Shown here piece after piece: positions 7,032 to 16,737 of a stretch of DNA of 64,000 nucleotides. Positions within the stretch are counted from its first letter, which is position 1; every line of letters starts with the position of its first letter. Both the position numbers and the translations under genes were made by a program. The notes under the pieces were generated by a model. It had not been told where the DNA came from. It did not search any database and worked only from the letters and a program-made list of their open reading frames with translations. This DNA comes from Pedobacter ghigonis. Its GTDB lineage: Bacteria; Bacteroidota; Bacteroidia; Sphingobacteriales; Sphingobacteriaceae. The stretch lies in assembly GCF_903166585.1 (NCBI RefSeq), contig NZ_CAESCM010000009.1, positions 1 to 64,000 of the forward strand. The letters run 5' to 3'.

Positions 7032-9635
7032 CTACTGAATACTCACCTTTTGCGTGGCCACATTCCAGCCATACACCTCAACTGCTAAATTATTTTGCGT
7101 GCCAGTATATTCTACTGTAACGGTTTTACTTTCGCCCGGTAAAATACTCACATAGTTATCATCATAAAATGCAGGTAATATCCTTTCGTTGCTGGTACCG
7201 TTAATTAAGGCTACACGGTTAAAAAATGCAACCGGATTTCCTGAAGCATTGCTTAAGGTAACTTCTACCTTACCATTCTTTTTAACCGCAGCAACTTTCA
7301 ATGGTGCCTGTTTTATGTTTTTCAGGCCAGAATATTCGCCATCTTTTCCAGGCAGCCAGTAAATATTTTCGCTCAATATGTTTTGCTTCTGATCCAAAAT
7401 TCTTAACGAAACAAATACCCCATCTTTTTTATCGAGCTTGGTTAAAAACTCATTTAAAGGGAACAACCTTCTTACCGACGATGGTCCAACTGAATTAAAT
7501 ACCTGCGAGTAGAAATAATCCTTCCCATCCATATCGTAGGCTTTGGCCTGCACCATCAGGTTGTTACGGGTAGTAAAACCATTGTTTACGATGGTTACCA
7601 TACTATCCAAAGGATTCATCATTACGTGTAGCGGTTCGCTACCTTTTCTTAAACCATATAAACAGGCGTTAGGGTCGAGGTAATAATCGTACATCTGCCC
7701 GCGCATGGCTGTCCACGGGTTTTGGGTTTTCCAGATGATGGAACCGGTGTACCAATCCCACATTTTGTTCGAGAAACCTTCCATTAAAGCACGGTACTGA
7801 TCGTAATTGGCCAGTTGCGCTTTCATGGCAAAGTCTTTAGCATCTTTTGGTTTACCATAAGGATTAAGATATTGCTCGTACGAAATGTATTTATGATAAT
7901 CCCATACCGAATCTGGCTTGGCTTTATATTGAGGTGCAATCAGGTTTTTCTCCGGTATAAAGCGAAGTAAAGAAGCATAATCGCCCACTCCTACCGAACC
8001 TACCTCCGAGTTGTAAGGGAATGTTTGTGTTCCCCAGAAGGTTTTAATATCCTGAATGCCATAAGGTCCATCGCCGTTACCACCAATAGCATTGTACGAC
8101 ATTTCATCGCTATTAGAGAAATCGAAAAACTGACGTGTTCCGTCTAACCTTGGAAGAATATCATTTTTTAACGGATTTAAAATATCATCAGGTGGGGTAA
8201 TTTCATTTCCACCGCACCAAAACGCAAGTGAAGCATGGTTTCTGATTAACTTGATCTGATCTTCAATCGCAGTTAAAACCAAAGGATGATCATCCGGATA
8301 GTTTCTTCTGGTCCATTGATCTTCTTTTTTCATCGGATCTACCCAACGGCCATTACAATCGCCGCTAAACCAAAAATCCTGAAAAACCAACAAACCATAT
8401 TTATCGCAGGCATTGTAAAACTCCGGCCTTTCTAAAATGGCTCCGCCCCAAATCCTGATCAGGTTCAGGTTCATATCTTTGTGGTAACGCACTTCAGCAT
8501 CGTAACGGGCATCGGTAAAACGCAGCATCGCATCCGAAATAATCCAGTTACCGCCCTTTATAAAAATCTTTTGACCATTTACAAATGTGCCCATGCTTTT
8601 GGTATGGTCGTTCCAGATATTGTCAATCTGGCGGATGCCTACTTTAAGTGCTTCCTGATCCAATACCTGTGCTGAGGCAACAAATTTGATCTTTAAATCG
8701 TAAAGGTTTTGATCGCCATAGCCACTTGGCCACCACAGTTTCGGATTTTCTATTTGTAAATCAGAAAGCTTAACAGTAGTAGTTTGGTTGGCAGCAATTG
8801 TTGCAGGTTGTTTAATTACCTTTCCTGCTATTTCGTATTGTAGCGTGCCAGAAATCGTGTTGCCGGTTGGGTTTTCTACTTCAACAGTAACCTTCACCGT
8901 TGCCGGATTTTGCTTACCCATTGCTAATCTTTTACCCGGAACCAACGTAACTACATGAGGGTTTTGGAGATTTATGCTTTTGGTTTTTTCGATGGTAACT
9001 TTGTCCCAAATACCGGTGTTACGGTCGCGGGTAGGCTGAATCCAGTCCCAACCCGCAGTATATTGTGTGGTTAACCCTTTGGCAATAGTTCCGTCGCCAC
9101 CCTGGCCACCATTGGGATTGCCAGGAAAATCGGGCGGATATACAATTACGGCCAACCTGTTTTTACCATTAGCCGCAAGTAGTTTGGTAATGTTATACTG
9201 CGCCCTCAAATGCATCCCCACCTGAGTTTTAGGATTTACCTTTTTACCATTCAAATAAATTTCGGCTTTGTAATTAATTCCCCTAAACTGTAACCAAACC
9301 TGCTCATTCCCTGTTGCACGCTCGTCAAAATCTTTTACAAACCAATAAGTATAATGATCGTTACCGGTGTGGTATACATCGGCAATCTTTTCGTTGTTCA
9401 TGCCATAAAATGGATCGGGCACTTTTTTATTGTTCAACAAAGTGGTAAGCACCGTTCCGGGCACAGTAGCCGGCATCGAGTTATTGAGCACGAAACCTGT
9501 TTTAGAAATTGCTGTACCATCTGATTTAACATCTTTGACATTGGTACAAATCCATCCCGAATTTAATTCGTAACGCTGTTGCGCACCTGCGATTAAACCC
9601 GAGCAACATAAAAGAAGTAGAAATATTTTCTTCAT
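7032..9635 (-). CDS. GH2 glycosidase, endo-beta-mannosidase-like
   Basis: A secreted or periplasmic glycoside hydrolase family 2 enzyme of 867 residues with a signal peptide (MKKIFLLLLCCSGLIAGAQ). A sugar-binding domain and an immunoglobulin-like domain precede a TIM barrel, with acid/base Glu478 in GGNEITPPDD and nucleophile Glu544 in SEVGSVG. These motifs resemble plant mannosylglycoprotein endo-beta-mannosidase more than classic beta-galactosidase. Exo-beta-glucosaminidase (CsxA type) is the main alternative, because the fold and C-terminal domains are shared. It is the last gene of a GH29-GH92-GH2 block, which fits cutting the beta-mannosyl core of N-glycans. Confidence 0.8.
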   Translation of the reverse strand: MKKIFLLLLCCSGLIAGAQQRYELNSGWICTNVKDVKSDGTAISKTGFVLNNSMPATVPGTVLTTLLNNKKVPDPFYGMNNEKIADVYHTGNDHYTYWFVKDFDERATGNEQVWLQFRGINYKAEIYLNGKKVNPKTQVGMHLRAQYNITKLLAANGKNRLAVIVYPPDFPGNPNGGQGGDGTIAKGLTTQYTAGWDWIQPTRDRNTGIWDKVTIEKTKSINLQNPHVVTLVPGKRLAMGKQNPATVKVTVEVENPTGNTISGTLQYEIAGKVIKQPATIAANQTTTVKLSDLQIENPKLWWPSGYGDQNLYDLKIKFVASAQVLDQEALKVGIRQIDNIWNDHTKSMGTFVNGQKIFIKGGNWIISDAMLRFTDARYDAEVRYHKDMNLNLIRIWGGAILERPEFYNACDKYGLLVFQDFWFSGDCNGRWVDPMKKEDQWTRRNYPDDHPLVLTAIEDQIKLIRNHASLAFWCGGNEITPPDDILNPLKNDILPRLDGTRQFFDFSNSDEMSYNAIGGNGDGPYGIQDIKTFWGTQTFPYNSEVGSVGVGDYASLLRFIPEKNLIAPQYKAKPDSVWDYHKYISYEQYLNPYGKPKDAKDFAMKAQLANYDQYRALMEGFSNKMWDWYTGSIIWKTQNPWTAMRGQMYDYYLDPNACLYGLRKGSEPLHVMMNPLDSMVTIVNNGFTTRNNLMVQAKAYDMDGKDYFYSQVFNSVGPSSVRRLFPLNEFLTKLDKKDGVFVSLRILDQKQNILSENIYWLPGKDGEYSGLKNIKQAPLKVAAVKKNGKVEVTLSNASGNPVAFFNRVALINGTSNERILPAFYDDNYVSILPGESKTVTVEYTGTQNNLAVEVYGWNVATQKVSIQ

Positions 9636-9661
9636 ACAATGAATGAGTGAGTGAATTAATG

Positions 9662-9735
9662 AATGAATGAGAGAATTTTGAATGACGGAATTACCTTTTG
9701 TCGTATCTTAACATTCTACCATCCTCTCATTCATT
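9662..9735. other. Inverted repeat in GH92-GH2 spacer
   Basis: aatgaatgagag (9662-9673) and ctctcattcatt (9724-9735) are exact complements 50 bp apart, and the left arm sits in a short gaatga tandem run. The structure may attenuate or stabilise the transcript between the two glycosidase genes. Confidence 0.4.
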
Positions 9736-9740
9736 TTATA

Positions 9741-11999
9741 TTATTTATTTGAAAAAGGTCTGTCTGTAGGTTTTACACCCCAGGTTGCCGATGGCGTATT
9801 GCCCATATAAATCTGCATATTTCCACCGGCCATAACAGCTTTGTGCAAAATAAACGATTTGGTGTAGGGCTTGCCGTTTAGTACAATTTTCTGGATGTAC
9901 TTATTTTCGGCGCTATTTCCGATTACTTTAATATCGAACTTTTTGCTCCCTCCAAGTGCAATGCTGGCTTCGTTAATTAATGGTGTACCGAAAACATAAG
10001 CGCCATTTGCCGGATTTACCGGATAAAAACCCATAGCGGTGAAAACATACCAGGCACTCATTTGCCCAACATCTTCGTTGCCGCACAAACCATCGGGCTT
10101 AGCAGAATAAAAGTCTTTATCTATTTTGCGGATCAAATCGGCAGTTTTCCAGGGCTGACCTGCGTAAGTGTATAAATAAGGAATGTGGTGGTTGGGTTCA
10201 TTTCCCTGGGCGTAATTACCAATCAGGCCACTGATATCGGGCGAACCATTGGTTCCCAAATCTAAAGGTAGGGTAAACAGCGAATCGAGTTTATTGATAA
10301 AAGGTTTATCGCCTCCAAAAAGATTAATCAGTCCTTCTACATCCTGAGGTACCAGCCAGGTATATTGCCAGGCGTTACCTTCTACATAATCATCTTCACG
10401 GTGTTTGGATGAAAAAGGATCGAATGGACTTCTCCAGTTCCCGTTGGCCATTTTTCCCCGCATAAACTGAACATTAGGATCGAAATACTTGCTGTATAAT
10501 TTTGCTCTTTTACTGAAGTAGTTGTAATCGGCGGTTTTGTTCAGTGCCTTAGCCATCAGCGCAATACAGTAATCATCAATGGCATATTCCAAAGCTTTAC
10601 CAACCGATTCGTTTACCTTATCTGCAGGAATATATTTTAGCTCCTGAATGTACTCGATTCCATCTGTTTTCTGCATGGCCGATTGTTTCACTGCTGCATA
10701 AGCCAGGTTTACATCAAAACCACGATATCCTTTCAAATAAGCGTCAACAATAACCGGCACAGCATGATAGCCTACCATGGTGTTGGTTTCGCTTCCCATT
10801 AAATGCCAAACGGGTAATTTGCCCTGCTGCTTATAAATGGCCAGCATAGTATTCACCACATCGTTCACTTTATCCTGGTGCAGGATGGTAAACAATGGGT
10901 TGGCTGCACGGTAAGTATCCCACAGCGAAAAAGTAGTTAAATTATTAAAGCTGGCTTTTTTGTAGACCTTTTTATCGGTGCCCAGGTAATCTTTATTGAC
11001 ATCGTTGAACAACGAAGGCGCAACCATGGTATGGTATAAAGCGGTATAAAATACTTTTTTGGTGTTATTAGAAGCATCGATTTTCACCTTAGCCAGTTCT
11101 TTTTCCCATTTCGCATCGCTGTTTTTAACAGTTGCGGCGAAATCCCAGTTGGGTAGCTCTGTTTTTAAGTTTAAAATGGCATTATCGATACTTACCGGCG
11201 ACAGCGCCACTTTGATTTGCAGTTTATTATTATTGATGGCTGCAAAATCGACAACTGCTTTCAGCTTTTTACCTGTTAATGCTTTTCCACTTTTAACAAC
11301 AGTACTATCATATAAAGTAATGGCTTTAAATGGTTGCGAAAGCTTAATTACAAAATACAAGCGCTGATCGCTGGACCAGCCTTTCGAATTTCTGTGCCCA
11401 ACAATCGTAGTGGCATCGAGTTGTTTAAAGGAGGCTGATACCGGGGCATCCCAGCCAATCCCTTCAATTAAATCGATGATAATATGTGGGGTTTCGGCGG
11501 CATTTTTAAAGGTATATTGGTGAAAGCCTACCCTTTCGGTAGCCGTTAATTCGGCTTTGATTCCATACTTATCGAGTAATACACTGTAATAACCAGCTTT
11601 TGCTACTTCATTCTCGTGCGAAAAGGTAGATAAATAACCTGCCGGATCGCTGGCTGTTTTGCCTTTTTCTAAGCGGGTTTTTCCGGTGGCAGGCATAATG
11701 GAGATATCGCCTAAATCGCCGATACCCGTACCGCTCAAATGGGTATGTGCAAAACCGGTAATCGTGTTACTCACGTAATTGTAACCACTGCACCAGTCCC
11801 AGCCTTCGAAAATGTTATTGGGTCCGAGCTGTACTGCACCAAAAGGCACATTGGCACCAACAAAAACGTGACCGTGTTTTGCCGAGCCAATTAGCGGATC
11901 GACATATTGGGTTAATTCCGTTTTTTGCTGCGCAAAGGCTTGATTAACGCATAAAGAGGCAGTTAAAAATAGAATAGATGAGATTTTGTTGAAATGCAT
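9741..11999 (-). CDS. GH92 alpha-mannosidase
   Basis: A calcium-dependent inverting exo-alpha-mannosidase family that trims mannose from N-glycans. From ATG 11999 the protein has 752 residues and a clear signal peptide (MHFNKISSILFLTASLC). The N-terminal beta-sandwich begins YVDPLIGS, and the C-terminal helical domain carries the GNEDVGQMSAW signature (Glu642, Asp643). An in-frame ATG at 12059 exists but lies upstream of a promoter-like box and palindrome, so the shorter start is preferred. The GH29 stop is 106 bp upstream. Linkage preference cannot be read. Confidence 0.93.
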   Translation of the reverse strand: MHFNKISSILFLTASLCVNQAFAQQKTELTQYVDPLIGSAKHGHVFVGANVPFGAVQLGPNNIFEGWDWCSGYNYVSNTITGFAHTHLSGTGIGDLGDISIMPATGKTRLEKGKTASDPAGYLSTFSHENEVAKAGYYSVLLDKYGIKAELTATERVGFHQYTFKNAAETPHIIIDLIEGIGWDAPVSASFKQLDATTIVGHRNSKGWSSDQRLYFVIKLSQPFKAITLYDSTVVKSGKALTGKKLKAVVDFAAINNNKLQIKVALSPVSIDNAILNLKTELPNWDFAATVKNSDAKWEKELAKVKIDASNNTKKVFYTALYHTMVAPSLFNDVNKDYLGTDKKVYKKASFNNLTTFSLWDTYRAANPLFTILHQDKVNDVVNTMLAIYKQQGKLPVWHLMGSETNTMVGYHAVPVIVDAYLKGYRGFDVNLAYAAVKQSAMQKTDGIEYIQELKYIPADKVNESVGKALEYAIDDYCIALMAKALNKTADYNYFSKRAKLYSKYFDPNVQFMRGKMANGNWRSPFDPFSSKHREDDYVEGNAWQYTWLVPQDVEGLINLFGGDKPFINKLDSLFTLPLDLGTNGSPDISGLIGNYAQGNEPNHHIPYLYTYAGQPWKTADLIRKIDKDFYSAKPDGLCGNEDVGQMSAWYVFTAMGFYPVNPANGAYVFGTPLINEASIALGGSKKFDIKVIGNSAENKYIQKIVLNGKPYTKSFILHKAVMAGGNMQIYMGNTPSATWGVKPTDRPFSNK

Positions 12000-12028
12000 G
12001 GTGTATCCTACGATAGGTTTTAAAGCCC

Positions 12029-12047
12029 TAAAAGTAAAACGTTTTAC
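12029..12047 (-). promoter_or_regulatory. GH92 promoter box overlapping a LacI-type palindrome
   Basis: The 14-bp perfect palindrome gtaaaacgttttac (12034-12047) has the central CG typical of LacI-family operators. On the reverse strand it overlaps TACTTTTA (12029-12036), a 7/8 match to TAnnTTTG, placed 30 bp before the GH92 ATG at 11999. A repressor bound here would block this promoter. The core AAACGTTT is shared with the palindrome at 32198-32209. Confidence 0.5.
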
Positions 12048-12105
12048 GTTAATTTTCATTTAAAATGAAAAAGAATTACATCCAAGCTATAATAACTCAA
12101 GCTAT

Positions 12106-13434
12106 TTATTTCGCTATTTCCAACACAATTACATGGTCTGGATCGGTATTACCCACCCTGGTATTTATGCTTATTTTTCCGTTTTTAAAGGTATAATTTA
12201 CTGCCGTTTTATCTTTTAGCAAATAGGCTTTATTAACTTTTTTAGCCGGAATATTTTCTAAATCAAGCGTAGTGGTTTTACCATCCAAAATGTGGATATA
12301 GATATTTTTATCGGTTTGGGTAATACTTCCCCAGTCTTGTGGTTTAATGAATCCTGCATTAGTGTTGTAAATACTTTCGCCATAAACCTTCAGCCAGGCA
12401 CCCATGCCTCCCAAACGCTCCTGAAACTCGGGCTGGATTTGACCATTTGGCATTGGCCCGATGTTAAGCAACAGGTTAGAACCCAAACTGGCAGCCTTAA
12501 CTAACATACTTACCAGTTCTTTGTTCGATTTGTAATGCGTATCGCTCAAATTATAGCCCCACGAGTTTGAAATCGTTTCGCAGGTTTCTAACGGAAGTTT
12601 ATCTGATGCTTTCTGAAAACTTAATCCCGACTTATTTTCTCCGGGAAGATCGCGTTCAAACATCTGGAAATCTTCGCCGGCAAAAGGACTCAGGTGGTGG
12701 TTATTCCCGATCATACATTGCGGCTGTAACTTATGGATGAGACCGTAAATTTCATCGTATTTCCAATCTATACGCGAGGTTCGGTCTTTTTCACCTTCGG
12801 GTGCAGTTTGGTCCCAATGGCCGTCGAACCAGATGCCACCTATTTCGCCATATTTGGTTAATAATTCGGTAAGCTGATTTTTCATAAACTGCAGGTAACT
12901 GGCATAGTCGCCTTTACCAGTTCTACCCGAATTTTGGCCGGTACGCCCGGTTTCATGCGGATAATCTTCACGGCGCCAATCCAGCAAAGAATAATATAAG
13001 TAAAGTTGTATCCCCTGTTTATGGCATTCATCGGCCATCATTTTCACAATATCTTTTTTATATGGCGTGTTCATGATGTTGAAATCCGAATATTTGGTAT
13101 CCCACATACTAAAACCATCATGGTGCCTTGTAATTAGCGTAATGTACTTCATACCGGCATTTTTGGCCATGGTTACCCATTGTGCAGCATCAAACGACGT
13201 TGGGTTGAAAAAATCTTTCAGGTTGGTATAGTTGTGTACATTCAGCTTCCGTTCGTTCATAACCCATTCGCCACTTCCGGGAATACTAAATGGCCCCCAG
13301 TGAATAAATAAGCCAAACCGGGCATCGTTAAACCAGGCGCGTTGTTTTAAATTGGATGCTGCAGGCACATAATCCTGCGCTTTTAACTGCAGGCCTAACA
13401 ACAGGACAAAGCCCAATATTGCTAATTTTTTCAT
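12106..13434 (-). CDS. GH29 alpha-L-fucosidase
   Basis: A retaining alpha-L-fucosidase of 442 residues with a signal peptide ending near LQLKAQ, so exported. The catalytic barrel shows RFGLFIHWG near the start, TRHHDGF in the middle and the nucleophile Asp204 in IWFDGHWD. The C-terminal beta domain is short. Its place in a run with GH92 and GH2 suggests removal of fucose from N-glycans or related host glycans. The S41 protease gene ends 30 bp upstream, so cotranscription from there is possible. Confidence 0.93.
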   Translation of the reverse strand: MKKLAILGFVLLLGLQLKAQDYVPAASNLKQRAWFNDARFGLFIHWGPFSIPGSGEWVMNERKLNVHNYTNLKDFFNPTSFDAAQWVTMAKNAGMKYITLITRHHDGFSMWDTKYSDFNIMNTPYKKDIVKMMADECHKQGIQLYLYYSLLDWRREDYPHETGRTGQNSGRTGKGDYASYLQFMKNQLTELLTKYGEIGGIWFDGHWDQTAPEGEKDRTSRIDWKYDEIYGLIHKLQPQCMIGNNHHLSPFAGEDFQMFERDLPGENKSGLSFQKASDKLPLETCETISNSWGYNLSDTHYKSNKELVSMLVKAASLGSNLLLNIGPMPNGQIQPEFQERLGGMGAWLKVYGESIYNTNAGFIKPQDWGSITQTDKNIYIHILDGKTTTLDLENIPAKKVNKAYLLKDKTAVNYTFKNGKISINTRVGNTDPDHVIVLEIAK

Positions 13435-13464
13435 AAGACGGATGTGGTATATTTGGTTATTTTT

Positions 13465-15156
13465 TTAGTTTATCGAAGCAGTAGCCTTAGTTGGTTTTCC
13501 AATTACTTTATAGTTTCCATCACCTTTTAAAATGGCTAAAATCTGTGTTTGGTTAGTAAACAGGTTTTTAGCCGCAGCCAGTTCTTTATCATATTGAAAA
13601 CTTTGCTCAATCCTTCCCTTTTCGTAAAAATAACGGCTTACAATCTGGGTTTCGAGCACTCGTTTAATTTCTGCTTTATGATTTACCAAATCTGTTTTTT
13701 TAGAGGAAGTAAGCTTGTATTTCAGATTTTCGAGATCGGCTTTTACTTCAGCAGATTTGTTTTCTTTTTCAGCCTCCGCGCGCAGGTCAGAAAGTAATCT
13801 TTCGGTGCGGCTAAGGTAGGTTAAATCTTTATCAGCCAAACTGCCCGAAAATATAGCATAATCGGCATCAGAAAGTTGAAAGGTTTTAGCTGCAGCTACA
13901 GTTGGTTTTTCTTTTTTGTACTGGTTAGCATAACTGAAGAACAGGTTTTTATTCAGCATAGAGATCGTTATCGGACTCAATTTTGATGCTTCGACCACTA
14001 TATCCGGATAAACGCCATTGCCACTATACACATTTCTACCGGCTTTGGTTTGGTACATTACCATGGTAGAATCGGCAAAGCGTTCGGCCACACCATCAGC
14101 ATTTTTATGGGCGTAATCCAATTTCTGAATACAACGGCCTGATGGTGTATAATATTTAGCTACGGTTACCTTTACTAAACTGTTATAAGGCAGGTTAAAT
14201 GTTTGCTGCACCAAACCTTTGCCATAACTGCGCTGACCAATTACAATGGCGCGGTCTAAATCCTGCAAAGAGCCTGCTACAATTTCGGAAGCCGAAGCTG
14301 AATTTCCATTTACCAGGACCACCAAAGGAACTGAGGTAGAAACCGGCGCAAAAAGTGTTTTATAGGTAAGGGTTTTTTCTACATTTTTACCTTTTTGGGT
14401 AACCACTAACTGATCTTTATTTACAAAAAGGTTTACAATTTTAACTGCTTCCTGCAAAATCCCTCCACCATTATTTCTCAAATCGAGCACTACGCCCTTG
14501 GGGTTTTCTTTTTGGATGGCCAGTAAAGCATCCTTAACCTCCTGACCTGAGTTTTCTAAAAATTTATCGAGTTTAATGTAACCAATACCATCGCCCACCA
14601 TGCCCGAGTAAGAAACATTCGGCTGTTTAATTTCTTCGCGGGTTAGTTTTTTGGTCAATTCTTTACCATCCCTGATCACAAGCAAATCAACCGGAGTACC
14701 TTTTGGGCCACGTAACAGCTGACTGATTTCGGCACGATCTTTACCTTTAACAGCAATTCCGTTAATACTTACCAACTGATCGCCAGGTTTTACTTCGCTT
14801 TTATAAGCCGGGTATCCTTCGCTAATATCATTTATAAATAGTTTGCCATCAATAAAAACGGTACTGGCTCCAATACCACCGTACTGCGTGCTTACATATT
14901 TCAGCTTATAATCTTCAATTTCCGATTCTGGTACGTATTCGGTATAAGGATCCAGGCTATCGAGCATGGCATCAATTCCGGTACGCATCAATTTTGGCGC
15001 ATTGGTATCATCAACATAGTTAATATTGATTTCCTTATATAGCGAGGCAAAAATATCCAGGTTTTTAGAAACCAGAAACAAATCTTCTTTGAAAGAAAAA
15101 GATAAAGCAGCCACACCCAGGCCAGCTGCTAAAAGACCATATTTTAGTTTCTTCAT
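13465..15156 (-). CDS. S41 carboxyl-terminal processing protease (CtpA-like)
   Basis: A PDZ-containing serine protease of 563 residues that degrades or trims exported proteins. A hydrophobic N-terminus (signal or anchor) is followed by a short helical region, a PDZ domain at about 90-180 (YGGIGAS, then KPGDQLVSINGI) and the S41 core with LDLRNNGGG and catalytic Ser in NGNSASASE, then the Lys in SYGKG. The C-terminal 150 residues are charged and probably helical. It lies directly upstream of GH29 on the same strand, but a general envelope role is as likely as a glycan-linked one. Confidence 0.9.
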   Translation of the reverse strand: MKKLKYGLLAAGLGVAALSFSFKEDLFLVSKNLDIFASLYKEININYVDDTNAPKLMRTGIDAMLDSLDPYTEYVPESEIEDYKLKYVSTQYGGIGASTVFIDGKLFINDISEGYPAYKSEVKPGDQLVSINGIAVKGKDRAEISQLLRGPKGTPVDLLVIRDGKELTKKLTREEIKQPNVSYSGMVGDGIGYIKLDKFLENSGQEVKDALLAIQKENPKGVVLDLRNNGGGILQEAVKIVNLFVNKDQLVVTQKGKNVEKTLTYKTLFAPVSTSVPLVVLVNGNSASASEIVAGSLQDLDRAIVIGQRSYGKGLVQQTFNLPYNSLVKVTVAKYYTPSGRCIQKLDYAHKNADGVAERFADSTMVMYQTKAGRNVYSGNGVYPDIVVEASKLSPITISMLNKNLFFSYANQYKKEKPTVAAAKTFQLSDADYAIFSGSLADKDLTYLSRTERLLSDLRAEAEKENKSAEVKADLENLKYKLTSSKKTDLVNHKAEIKRVLETQIVSRYFYEKGRIEQSFQYDKELAAAKNLFTNQTQILAILKGDGNYKVIGKPTKATASIN

Positions 15157-15350
15157 AACCTTATTATTTTAGTCCCAAAAGGCGCATTTAAATAAAAGGC
15201 TGCTTATGGGGGAAAATTATTTATCGTTTTAGTAGAAACGTAAATGTACAAAAAGCAATAAATATTAAAAACAGCTTATTTGGGGCAGGCGTAAATTAAG
15301 CGTTACGCAATAAATCCTGCAAATAATAGGAATATATGGGTTAATCTTTT

Positions 15351-16184
15351 TTATTTATGCCGGGCAAACAGCCAGGCGGGTATTTCGGGTGTGAGCAATA
15401 GCGGAATGGTAATGAGGTTATGATCTAACTTGTTATAGGTGGTAAAGTACAAATTGGGATTGCCTTTCATCTCCTGATATAAATGTTCGCTTCCCTCGTA
15501 TGGATTTTCATTGTCCTGTCGGCCATGAATTAACCAGATCGGTTTTTGACGGATTGCGCTTATATTACCAAAATCGGGTACTGCAGCAATAAAAACCATA
15601 GCAGCAAAGGTTTTTGGCGCAATATTCATCAGATTTTGCGCGGTAGATGCCCCCATAGAATAGCCCACCAAATAGATGCGCTTAGTATCTATCTCCGGGT
15701 ATTTATTTTTTACCTCGCGGATCAACTCCAACAGTAAATGTACATCTTCTGATGGTTTAGAGATCAGGCAATTCCGCGTGGAATCCAGATAATAATTGGA
15801 TGAACGCGTTTGAAACTGTGGTGCAATTACGAATGCCGGATATTGCTGGCGAATATCTGGTCGCAACCAAATTCTGGCCAGTGGTTCTAATTGCCTTTCA
15901 TTATCTGCGCCTATCCTGGTTGAGTTATGAAAGGTAATAACCAGCGGGTATTTTACATTTTTGGTGTAATTTTCCGGCAATAACAATCTATAATTAAGCG
16001 ATGTACTCCCTTTAATAAAAGTTTGTTTGAGATATTGATCGGCAGATAAGTCGTTTAATTGTTTTCTGGTTTGAGCCGATGTTAGGCTGTCAGGAAAAGC
16101 ATCGTTAAATACCTGTTGTTGTGCCGATAATTTAAGGGCACTTAACCAGAGCAAGAATGCGAGTATAAAAGATGCAAATTGCAT
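15351..16184 (-). CDS. Secreted alpha/beta-hydrolase (esterase-like)
   Basis: A 277-residue protein with a signal peptide (MQFASFILAFLLWLSALKLSAQ) and an alpha/beta-hydrolase fold. PLVITFHNST marks the oxyanion-hole strand, and GYSMGAS holds the nucleophile Ser. A late DHN probably supplies the His and IHGRQDNENP the acid. It resembles polyhydroxybutyrate-depolymerase or feruloyl-esterase-like peptidase-family hydrolases. The substrate is unknown; the glycan cluster nearby suggests, but does not prove, removal of acyl groups from sugars. Confidence 0.75.
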   Translation of the reverse strand: MQFASFILAFLLWLSALKLSAQQQVFNDAFPDSLTSAQTRKQLNDLSADQYLKQTFIKGSTSLNYRLLLPENYTKNVKYPLVITFHNSTRIGADNERQLEPLARIWLRPDIRQQYPAFVIAPQFQTRSSNYYLDSTRNCLISKPSEDVHLLLELIREVKNKYPEIDTKRIYLVGYSMGASTAQNLMNIAPKTFAAMVFIAAVPDFGNISAIRQKPIWLIHGRQDNENPYEGSEHLYQEMKGNPNLYFTTYNKLDHNLITIPLLLTPEIPAWLFARHK

Positions 16185-16275
16185 GAGAAAGCGAGGTAAA
16201 GCGAGCGCCTGTACGTATTAAATTGACAACAAAAAGCTTAAATATGTTGTACTTAGAAAGGTGAAAACTGGAATC

Positions 16276-16491
16276 TTACAGCCTGTTTCCCTTGGTATCG
16301 GCCAGTGCTTTCTGAATGGTAAACTCAACGTAGGTACGGTCGCGTTTAACCAGGCGCATTAAGTCTTCAACCAGTTGATCTTCTTTACCAGGCTCAAATG
16401 CCAAAGGTTCGTTCGCCAGATCGCGGTATTTCCGTAAGAATTTGGTTTTTACTTTAAATGCGGTTTCAGAAGTGAGTTGAAAATTAGCCAT
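16276..16491 (-). CDS. Small conserved-looking protein, 71 aa
   Basis: The ATG at 16491 (MANFQLTSETAFKVKTKF) is chosen because a promoter box lies at 16510-16517, over the only upstream alternative, a TTG. The protein is small, charged and probably all-helical, with no signal peptide or membrane segment. I do not recognise a family. It stands alone between an esterase and a divergent beta-barrel gene. Confidence 0.65.
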   Translation of the reverse strand: MANFQLTSETAFKVKTKFLRKYRDLANEPLAFEPGKEDQLVEDLMRLVKRDRTYVEFTIQKALADTKGNRL

Positions 16492-16509
16492 GGCATATTT
16501 TATTTGATG

Positions 16510-16517
16510 CAAAAGTA
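16510..16517 (-). promoter_or_regulatory. -7 element of the 71-aa gene
   Basis: TACTTTTG on the reverse strand matches TAnnTTTG. It lies 18 bp before the ATG at 16491, giving a predicted leader of about 12 nt, and it decides the start codon. Confidence 0.5.
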
Positions 16518-16737
16518 AAAAATATTTGTTCAGGTTAATACCTTTTTATGTGATCTGACAAAAAAAACAGACATTCGCGAAAAATTCTTGCACGATAATT
16601 GTGTTAAAACTGCGTTATAAAATCTAACCCGGAACAAAAACCACAGGGAGCGTTTTAAAAAGAGGCCATATTGCCAGATCAATTTAAAATTCGCGCAAGC
16701 AGGTTTTTGATTTTATAACCTTAAAAATTAAACTAAA

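Noticed and set aside
12000..12059. Longer N-terminus of the GH92 enzyme
   Set aside because: The extra 20 residues are basic, precede a good signal peptide and overlap a promoter box and palindrome.
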